Shown: positions 6,057-11,599 of the stretch, piece after piece | Layout of the letters: the number at the start of each line of letters is the position of its first letter | How positions within the stretch are numbered: the stretch's first letter is position 1 | DNA from: an uncultured Collinsella sp. | Lineage (GTDB): Bacteria > Actinomycetota > Coriobacteriia > Coriobacteriales > Coriobacteriaceae | Direction: 5' to 3' | Assembly (NCBI GenBank): GCA_934654625.1 | Contig: CAKUGM010000032.1 | Location: forward strand, 1 to 17,767 | Length of the DNA: 17,767 nt | The notes under the pieces: model-generated | What the model was told of the DNA's origin: nothing | Seen by the model: only the letters and a program-made list of their open reading frames with translations | Databases searched by the model: none | Translations under genes and position numbers: made by a program

Positions 6057-7487
6057 ATGCAACGCTATGACATCGCGATTATCGGCGGCGGCATCGTCGG
6101 ATGCTGTGTGGCTCGCCAACTTGCGCGCTTCGACGTGAGCATCGCCGTGATCGAGGCCGCAAACGATATCGCATGCGGCAGTAGCAAGGCAAATGGCGGC
6201 CTGGTGCATGGCGGATACGACCCAGCACCCGGTTCCATGAAAGCCCAGGTCAACGCACGAGGATGCGAACTGTATTCCCAATGGGCGCAAGAGCTCGGCT
6301 TTGCTTTCGAACGCCCCGGCTCCATGGTCCTCGCCTTTAATGATGAAGACAGGCGCACGCTCGAGCGCCTGTGCGCGCAAGGCAAGGAAAACGGGGTGCG
6401 CGGTCTTGAAATCGTTGGCCCTGAGCGTATCCACGAGCTCGAACCGCGCGCGAGCGAGCGGGCCAACGCTGCCCTTTGGTGCCCGCAGACGGGATATGTC
6501 GACCCCTTTGACGTTGCGATCAGCGCAGCCGAAAACGCCGCCGCCAATAGAGTCGACTTCTTGCGCGGCCATGAGGTCACGCGTATCGCTGCGTTTGACG
6601 ACGGTTTTGAGATCGAGACGAGCGCCGGCAGCCTGTGGGCACGACGCATCGTCAACGCCGCGGGCAACGGCTGTGCCGATATCTCACGCATGGCGGGGGC
6701 CGAGGAGTTCAACCTCCTATGGCGTCAAGGTAACATCCTCGTGCTCGACCGTGAGGCGCAACCGTATATGCCGCTCTACCCCACCCCCACTCCCGTAAGC
6801 AAGGGTGTAATCGTCACCGGCACCGTCCACGGCAATACGGTGATCACCGCCACTGCCGCCGTGCGCAAGCCTGGCGATACCGATACCTATGCAGCCGATA
6901 TGCAACAGCTGTTGGATGGCGCGCAAAAGCTCGTCCCCTCGCTCGATACGCGCCGCGTGATCCGTGCCTTTGCCGGAGGGCGCGCCGTCATCGAAGGCCT
7001 TAACGATTTTCTTATCTGCCGCTCCGCACGTGTTCCCGGCTTTATCCAGGCAGCGGGAATCCAATCCCCCGGCGTGGCAAGCGCACCAGCTATTGCGCAA
7101 AAGGTTGAGAAGCTGCTGCGCGAGGATGACGCCCCGCTTCATGAGCGAGTCGATTATCAACCCTTCCGTCGTCCACCGGTCGATTTCGATCAGCTTGATG
7201 CCGACGCACAAGACGAACTCATCCAGCGCGACCATTACTGGGGAAAGATCGTCTGCCGTTGCGAGACAGTGCCTGAAGCTGAGGTCATCGCCGCAATCCA
7301 TCGCACGCCTGGCGCCGTTTCCGTCGAAGGCGTCAAACGTCGATGCCGTGCGGGCATGGGTCGGTGCCAAAGCGGTTTTTGCCAAAGCCGCGTAGTCGAG
7401 ATACTCGCGCGCGAACTCAACTGCATGCCAGAAGACGTGCCGCTTGAAGACGTCGGCTCGCAAATCGTTAGTGGCCCTGTGAAGTGA
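6057..7487 (+). CDS. FAD-dependent oxidoreductase with C-terminal BFD-type [2Fe-2S] domain, 476 aa
   Basis: A flavoprotein of the DAO/GlpA/LhgO type. The N-terminus has the dinucleotide-binding GGGIVG (10-15) with the strand-2 acid E33. A DAO substrate domain follows (about 40-355), including AFAGGRAVIEG and the FAD-contacting GIQSPGVASAPAIA (334-347). The C-terminus (about 395-450) carries a BFD/Fer2-like module with the ligand pattern CRC (C400, C402) and C437-x4-C442 in GMGRCQSGFC. This architecture is known from anaerobic glycerol-3-phosphate dehydrogenase (GlpA) and from clostridial relatives that usually sit beside an HcnB-like flavoprotein and a DUF1667 protein; neither partner is here. 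The substrate cannot be read from sequence: glycerol-3-phosphate or a 2-hydroxyacid is possible. The M24 peptidase follows 47 bp downstream, probably in the same transcript. GAGG lies 4 nt before the ATG. Confidence 0.88.
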   Translation: MQRYDIAIIGGGIVGCCVARQLARFDVSIAVIEAANDIACGSSKANGGLVHGGYDPAPGSMKAQVNARGCELYSQWAQELGFAFERPGSMVLAFNDEDRRTLERLCAQGKENGVRGLEIVGPERIHELEPRASERANAALWCPQTGYVDPFDVAISAAENAAANRVDFLRGHEVTRIAAFDDGFEIETSAGSLWARRIVNAAGNGCADISRMAGAEEFNLLWRQGNILVLDREAQPYMPLYPTPTPVSKGVIVTGTVHGNTVITATAAVRKPGDTDTYAADMQQLLDGAQKLVPSLDTRRVIRAFAGGRAVIEGLNDFLICRSARVPGFIQAAGIQSPGVASAPAIAQKVEKLLREDDAPLHERVDYQPFRRPPVDFDQLDADAQDELIQRDHYWGKIVCRCETVPEAEVIAAIHRTPGAVSVEGVKRRCRAGMGRCQSGFCQSRVVEILARELNCMPEDVPLEDVGSQIVSGPVK

Positions 7488-7534
7488 TCGTCCGTCTGGG
7501 CATCACGATGCGATAAACCTGATTGGAGTTTTTC

Positions 7535-8629
7535 ATGGCACAGGTGAATATGGAGCGCGTCGAACGCGTTCTGGAAAATCTTGGGCCAGCACATGCCGAT
7601 GCGCAGGTGCTGGTTAATGATCCGTGGTCTATTTATTATCTCACCGGTTTTTATGCTGATATGTTCGAGCGCTTTTGCGGTGTGCTGCTCACACGCGACA
7701 AAGAGCCCGTCATCATGGTCAACGCTCTGCACCAGCTACCGGAGTATGACAATGCACGCGTTGCCTATCACACCGATACCGATGTCGTTGCCGAGGCCAT
7801 CGCGCGAGAGATTGACCCCGCAAAGCCGCTCGGTATCGACGAGGTCATGCGCTCCGGCTTTTTAATGCCCCTCATTGAGCGCCGTGCGGCGAGCGAGTTT
7901 TTCCTGGGAAGCTACGCCGTAGCTGCGGCGCGTGCTTTTAAGGACGAGGAGGAACGCGAGCTCATGCGTACCTCGTCTGCTGCCAACGACGCCGTGATGG
8001 CCGATGCTGTCAAACTGGTTCACGAAGGTGCAACGGAGCGCGAGATTGCCGACCAGATGCTTGGCCTGTATCGCGCCCATGGCTGTGACGCATTCTCGTT
8101 CCCGCCCATCGTGAGCTTTGGCGCCAACGCGGGCGACCCCCATCATGAACCGGATGACACGGTACTCAAGCACGGCGATGTGGTGCTGTTCGATATCGGC
8201 GGACGCTACCGCAACTACTGCTCGGACATGACGCGCACGTTCTTCTGGGGTGAGCCCGACGAGGAAACCGCACGCATCTACGACGTGGTTCGCCGCGCCA
8301 ACGAAGCTGCCGAGGCGCTCATCGCCCCTGGCGTGCGTTTCTGCGATCTCGACCGTGCCGCACGCGATGTTATTGAAGACGCCGGATACGGACAGTACTT
8401 CACGCACCGTCTGGGCCACTCGATCGGGCTGCAGGATCACGAGCCAGGCGACGTCTCGCTCGTCAACACCGATACGGTGAAGCCGGGCATGACATTCTCC
8501 ATCGAGCCGGGTATCTACCTCCCCGGCCGCACCGGCGTGCGCATCGAAGACCTAGCCCTCGTCACCGAAGACGGCGTCGAGATCCTCAACAGCTACACCC
8601 ACGCCCCCATCACCCTCCGTGACAGCTAG
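7535..8629 (+). CDS. M24 family Xaa-Pro peptidase (aminopeptidase P/prolidase-like), 364 aa
   Basis: A cytosolic metallopeptidase expected to cleave peptides with proline in the second position. It has an N-terminal creatinase-like domain (about 5-130) and a C-terminal pita-bread domain. All five metal ligands are present: D220 and D231 (FDIGG...SDMTRTF), H295 (HRLGHSIG), E324 (SIEPGIY) and E338 (RIEDL). H291, the expected transition-state histidine, is also there. The length matches short bacterial Xaa-Pro peptidases of the YpdF/PepQ type. A TTG four codons upstream overlaps the ribosome-binding site, so the ATG at 7535 with GGAG six nt ahead is preferred. The last codons and the stop are supplied by a dispersed 37-bp repeat. 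A bidirectional terminator follows. Confidence 0.93.
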   Translation: MAQVNMERVERVLENLGPAHADAQVLVNDPWSIYYLTGFYADMFERFCGVLLTRDKEPVIMVNALHQLPEYDNARVAYHTDTDVVAEAIAREIDPAKPLGIDEVMRSGFLMPLIERRAASEFFLGSYAVAAARAFKDEEERELMRTSSAANDAVMADAVKLVHEGATEREIADQMLGLYRAHGCDAFSFPPIVSFGANAGDPHHEPDDTVLKHGDVVLFDIGGRYRNYCSDMTRTFFWGEPDEETARIYDVVRRANEAAEALIAPGVRFCDLDRAARDVIEDAGYGQYFTHRLGHSIGLQDHEPGDVSLVNTDTVKPGMTFSIEPGIYLPGRTGVRIEDLALVTEDGVEILNSYTHAPITLRDS

Positions 8630-8655
8630 TCGACAGGTTTAATCTGTCACATTTT
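8619..8655 (+). repeat. 37-bp dyad repeat, copy 1 (at the end of the M24 peptidase gene)
   Basis: The unit starts GTGACA, contains GTCGACAGGTTTAAT, and closes with TGTCACATTTT. GTGACAG at 8619-8625 pairs with CTGTCAC at 8644-8650, and an inner GACAG...CTGTC pair is also present. It matches copy 3 at 33 of 37 positions. It overlaps the last two codons and stop of the peptidase gene, in the same orientation as the gene. Confidence 0.8.
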
Positions 8656-8677
8656 GCCATTCGCCGAAAATCGACAA

Positions 8678-8710
8678 AAAAGGACCGCCGAATCAATCGA
8701 CGGTCCTTTT
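8678..8710. terminator. Bidirectional terminator between convergent genes
   Basis: A perfect 10-bp stem (8678-8687 with 8701-8710: AAAAGGACCG/CGGTCCTTTT) with a 13-nt loop. It is flanked by A-rich sequence on the left and T-rich sequence on the right, so it can end both the M24 peptidase transcript (plus) and the RlpA-like transcript (minus), whose stop is at 8734. Confidence 0.88.
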
Positions 8711-8733
8711 AACGTTTTATGCAAGAGGATCCT

Positions 8734-9858
8734 CTACAGGAAGCGATACTGAACGGTGCCCACGCCCACAGAAACAAAGCCGAGCGCACGCGCCACAGCA
8801 GGCTGCATATCGATCACGCGGCCATGAACGTAAGGACCGCGGTCGTTAACAACCGCGATAACGGACTTGCCGCCGTAGCTGATCTCGACATAGGTGCCAA
8901 GTGGCACGTTAAGCATGGCAACACCCATCGAGGACTCGGTAACGATAGCGCCCGAAGCCGTGGTGCCGCCCATAAAGCCGTCGCCGATGCCGTAGTAAGA
9001 AGCGACGCCGGACTTCCAACCACTCGCAGAAGTGCTACCCGAAGTAGAACCTCCGGTGTTGGACGATCCGCCGTTACCGGAAGGCTGCTGTGTCGAAGAG
9101 CTCGAACCGCTATTGCCGCCCTGAGATCCGTTGCTAGTCTGAGCACCGCTGCCGGAGTTGGCGCCGGTACTAGAAGCCTGCTGCTGCATCTGCGCAGTCT
9201 TTGCAGCCGCTTCCTCGGCAGCCTTACGTGCAGCCTCGGCTTCGGCAGCATCCTCGCTCTGGGCGCGGGCAGCCATCTGAGACTGTGCAGACTGTGCAGA
9301 AGCCAGAGCCTCGGATGCCTTTTGCTGCTCCTGCTCGGCTTCGTCCTTTGCCGCAGAAAGCTCCTGCATCTTGGACTCAAGCTCCTCATGCATAGCGTTA
9401 AGGCGCTCGAGCTCGGCAGTGTTGTCGTCCTGAATAGTGGTGAGATACTTTCCTTGCGTAATGAGGTCGCCCAGAGAGGCGGAATTGAGCAACATAGACA
9501 TAACGTTAGGAGAGGCAACCTGCAGCTTATAGAGGTTGGCTGCTGCATCGGATGCCTTCTGCTGCTGCTCGGGCAGTTTGTTCTGCTCGAAATCGAGAAT
9601 CTCGTCAGCCATCTCACTGATCTGCTCGTTGAGCTCGTTGACCCTATCGGTTGCCTGCTGATACGTGGTAGCAGCGGAGTTGACCTGTTGAGTCAAAGCT
9701 GCAAGCTCGGCCTCGGTCTGTGCAGTGGCAGCGTATGCGCTACACGGAGCCACACCCAGGCAGCTTCCCCCCACAAGCACAGCCGTCAGACCGGCGACGC
9801 ACGCGATGCGCGCAAAACCGCTCTTGCGGGAAGTGGAGGTTGCCGAATTCACATACAT
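8734..9858 (-). CDS. Secreted PcsB-like coiled-coil protein with RlpA-type double-psi barrel, 374 aa
   Basis: An exported, probably cell-wall-acting protein. A signal peptide of about 43 residues has a basic N-region, a hydrophobic core and AYA before the likely cut. Residues 45-225 are predicted coiled coil rich in Q, E, A and L. The stretch SMLLNSASLGDLITQGKYL (121-139) recalls the PcsB/CwlO-type domain that contacts FtsX. Residues 227-281 are a low-complexity S/G/T/N linker. The C-terminal 282-374 is an RlpA-like double-psi beta barrel with SYYG (287-290), VPLGT (318-322), VNDRGPYVHGRVIDM (337-351) and catalytic-type D339. The histidine that precedes LPxGT in RlpA lytic transglycosylases is not there (AMLNVPLGT), so catalysis is uncertain. 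The ATG at 9858 has a modest AAGGCGG site. The 200-bp upstream region carries a repeated operator-like array. Confidence 0.87.
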   Translation of the reverse strand: MYVNSATSTSRKSGFARIACVAGLTAVLVGGSCLGVAPCSAYAATAQTEAELAALTQQVNSAATTYQQATDRVNELNEQISEMADEILDFEQNKLPEQQQKASDAAANLYKLQVASPNVMSMLLNSASLGDLITQGKYLTTIQDDNTAELERLNAMHEELESKMQELSAAKDEAEQEQQKASEALASAQSAQSQMAARAQSEDAAEAEAARKAAEEAAAKTAQMQQQASSTGANSGSGAQTSNGSQGGNSGSSSSTQQPSGNGGSSNTGGSTSGSTSASGWKSGVASYYGIGDGFMGGTTASGAIVTESSMGVAMLNVPLGTYVEISYGGKSVIAVVNDRGPYVHGRVIDMQPAVARALGFVSVGVGTVQYRFL

Positions 9859-9882
9859 AAGAGAAGTACCGCCTTGATCGTC

Positions 9883-9901
9883 GTTATCTCATTGAGATAA
9901 C
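9883..9901. promoter_or_regulatory. 19-bp perfect palindrome at the RlpA-like gene start site
   Basis: GTTATCTCA and TGAGATAAC flank a single central base (9-bp arms). It abuts the -10-like TATACT (minus strand, 9902-9907), so it would cover the transcription start, a typical repressor position. It ends 24 bp before the ATG. In RNA it could form an 8-bp hairpin with a 3-nt loop. Confidence 0.6.
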
Positions 9902-9907
9902 AGTATA
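9902..9907 (-). promoter_or_regulatory. -10-like box, proximal promoter of the RlpA-like gene
   Basis: TATACT on the minus strand, 18 bp downstream of the proximal 19-bp operator-like repeat. Its -35 would fall on the AGGTTG end of that repeat and is far from consensus, which suggests dependence on an activator. Confidence 0.4.
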
Positions 9908-9925
9908 GCGATACGACTCAACTTC

Positions 9926-9983
9926 AACCTGAGCTTCAAGGTTCTATACAGAGGCACCATATCTCAACCTCAACTTTAAGGTT
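9926..9983. promoter_or_regulatory. Two operator-like repeats spaced 40 bp, upstream of the RlpA-like gene
   Basis: Two 18-bp elements of the form AACCT-N8-AGGTT stand at 9926-9943 and 9966-9983. With one more flanking base they match at 16 of 19 positions, as direct repeats 40 bp apart (about four helical turns). Element 9966-9983 is a partial dyad (7 of 9 half-site positions). A third, degenerate copy may lie at 9996-10010 (TCTTGAAGCTTAAGG). A second -10-like hexamer, TATAGA on the minus strand (9943-9948), follows the distal repeat by 17 bp. The layout suits cooperative binding of a regulator. Confidence 0.6.
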
Positions 9984-10058
9984 AATTGGAGTTCATCTTG
10001 AAGCTTAAGGCAACAATCAAGTTAAGAAGGATATCGAGCGACCAGCGAGTGGAAAAGC

Positions 10059-11414
10059 CTATCCACGCACGATGCCCGCGACCTCGCCGGCAAGCGTGAT
10101 AGTCCCAGCCGCAACGAAAGCCTCCCCCGCACATGTCAGCTGATCAACGGCGTCCGGTACCGACGGAATGACTTTCACCAGGTCGGAAGCGGGACGGCCC
10201 AGTTCCTCAAGCTTAGCGAGCACCAGCTGGGCAAGTTCGTCAGCTGGAATCGCGCGGTCGCTTGCCGTCTGCGTCACAACGATACGCGGGAATGCAGGCA
10301 CCAAAACATCGACGATACCACTCACATCTTTATCAGCCAGGGCAGCCGTGAGAAGAAGGGGGCGCAGCGCTGCGTCGGCATTGATTTCGTCAAGCGACGA
10401 AACGAAGTTTTCGCAGCTCTGAGGATTATGGCAAGCATCGATAAGCACGAGCGGCTCATTTTGGAGCACATCAAAGCGTCCCGGCGTGGGGCAATTGGCG
10501 AGAGAATCTTCAAGCACTTCGCTATCGAGCGCACGCCCGAGGTACTCCTCTGCAACAAAAATAGCGCAGGAAGCGTTTTGCGCCTGGTAGAGCGGCTTAT
10601 AGAGGGAGCATTCATAACGTTCCCGAGAAGTCTCGCAGGCAAAATCGAGCGTGTCGCCCAAATGCGCCGGACGCTTCAAGACCTCATGAGAGGAAACCAA
10701 AGGAGAGACCTCGCACTCACGGCAGCGATTCTGCATGACTTCCCACACGCTGGACTCATGTACGCCCTCGCCCAAGATGACAGAACGGCCCGGCTTGATA
10801 ACGGCAGCCTTCTCCCCCGCAATCTCGGCAAGCGTGTTGCCCAGAATGCGCATATGGTCAAGCCCGATACCCGTAATGGCAACAACATGCGGATCCGTAG
10901 CGCTCGTAGCATCCCAACGGCCACCCATACCCACCTCGAGCACGGCGACATCGACGCCCTCAAGGGCATAAACCGTCAAAGCCGCCACCGTGAGCAAGTC
11001 AAACGGCGTAATGGTAAAGATACTCTCCCCTGCCGCGGCTCGACACTCGTTGACGCGTCGACCTGCCTCATATGCAGCAGAGACGCCCCGAGCGAACAGC
11101 TCATCTGAAATGGGAGCTCCATCGATCTCCATGCGCTCGGGATAACGAACGAGCTGCGGAGAGGTATAGAGCGCGCAGCGCAGGCCCTCGCCACGAAGAA
11201 TCGCCGCGGCAAAACGGGTTGTAGAGGTTTTGCCGTTGGTACCCGCGATCTGGATGCAATCGAAATGAGCATCCGGTCGCTCAAGCTCGTTGAGCATCTC
11301 GACAACAGTCTCCAGAAGCGGGCCCGCATCGCCAGAGATCACGCCAGTATCGCTAGCAAGCGAGACGGCTTTCTCATAGGAGAACAAGGGATAGGAAAAC
11401 GGAACCGTATACAT
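10059..11414 (-). CDS. folC: Folylpolyglutamate synthase / dihydrofolate synthase family (Mur ligase fold), 451 aa
   Basis: An ATP-dependent ligase that adds glutamate to folates (and, in bifunctional members, to dihydropteroate), keeping them inside the cell. The P-loop AGTNGKTST is at 57-65. The Mg/substrate-binding segment LEVGMGGRWDATS covers 159-171 (E160). DHMRILG (186-192) and EKAAVIKPG (201-209) carry the usual carbamylated lysine (K202). TPGRF (310-314) and DACHNP (326-331) complete the family signature. The length is typical. The open frame extends 27 codons upstream, but that stretch encodes the valS terminator hairpin, so the ATG at 11412-11414 is chosen; its ribosome-binding site (AAAGG about 10 nt ahead) is weak. 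No promoter fits between terminator and start, so expression probably depends on readthrough from valS. Confidence 0.94.
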   Translation of the reverse strand: MYTVPFSYPLFSYEKAVSLASDTGVISGDAGPLLETVVEMLNELERPDAHFDCIQIAGTNGKTSTTRFAAAILRGEGLRCALYTSPQLVRYPERMEIDGAPISDELFARGVSAAYEAGRRVNECRAAAGESIFTITPFDLLTVAALTVYALEGVDVAVLEVGMGGRWDATSATDPHVVAITGIGLDHMRILGNTLAEIAGEKAAVIKPGRSVILGEGVHESSVWEVMQNRCRECEVSPLVSSHEVLKRPAHLGDTLDFACETSRERYECSLYKPLYQAQNASCAIFVAEEYLGRALDSEVLEDSLANCPTPGRFDVLQNEPLVLIDACHNPQSCENFVSSLDEINADAALRPLLLTAALADKDVSGIVDVLVPAFPRIVVTQTASDRAIPADELAQLVLAKLEELGRPASDLVKVIPSVPDAVDQLTCAGEAFVAAGTITLAGEVAGIVRG

Positions 11415-11443
11415 AGGTGCAGGACCTTTCGTTGGCGATGACC

Positions 11444-11474
11444 AAAAAGCGCGCCAGCCAAGCCAGCGCGCTTT
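11444..11474 (-). terminator. Intrinsic terminator of valS, directly upstream of folC
   Basis: A 9-bp stem (11466-11474 with 11446-11454, AAAGCGCGC/GCGCGCTTT) that can extend inward through U-G pairs to a 3-nt loop, followed on the minus strand by TTTTT. It lies about 125 nt after the valS stop and only about 30 nt before the folC ATG. Confidence 0.8.
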
Positions 11475-11488
11475 CAATGACCCAAAAT

Positions 11489-11525
11489 GTGACACTTTGA
11501 AGACAGGTTTATTCTGTCACCTTTT
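11489..11525 (+). repeat. 37-bp dyad repeat, copy 2 (3' region of valS)
   Basis: Same unit as at 8619-8655: GTGACA, then GACAGGTTTATTCTGTCAC and CTTTT at the same spacing. It matches copy 1 at about 30 of 37 positions, with the differences concentrated in the seven bases after GTGACA. It is inverted relative to copy 3, 32 bp away. Confidence 0.7.
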
Positions 11526-11557
11526 CACATCGCGTCCATATATGTGAACAAACGATG

Positions 11558-11594
11558 AAAATGTGACAAATTAAACCTGTCGACTTTTTGTCAC
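11558..11594 (-). repeat. 37-bp dyad repeat, copy 3 (just after the valS stop)
   Basis: Read on the minus strand it matches copy 1 at 33 of 37 positions, with GTGACAAA/TTTGTCAC as an 8-bp outer pair. It begins five bases after the valS stop, in the same orientation as the gene, as copy 1 does relative to its gene. Between copies 2 and 3 there is a further 7-bp inverted repeat (TTCACAT 11524-11530, ATGTGAA 11542-11548). Confidence 0.78.
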
Positions 11595-11599
11595 ATCGG

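Noticed and set aside
8719..9900. 393-codon plus-strand frame rich in Leu and Ser across the RlpA-like gene
   Set aside because: Leu/Ser/Arg runs are the reverse translation of the coiled-coil and linker region; the minus-strand protein has signal peptide, coiled coil and a conserved barrel.
11415..11495. N-terminal extension of FolC by 27 residues
   Set aside because: The stretch encodes the valS terminator hairpin, and the extra residues have no counterpart in the family; the ATG at 11414 gives a normal FolC start.
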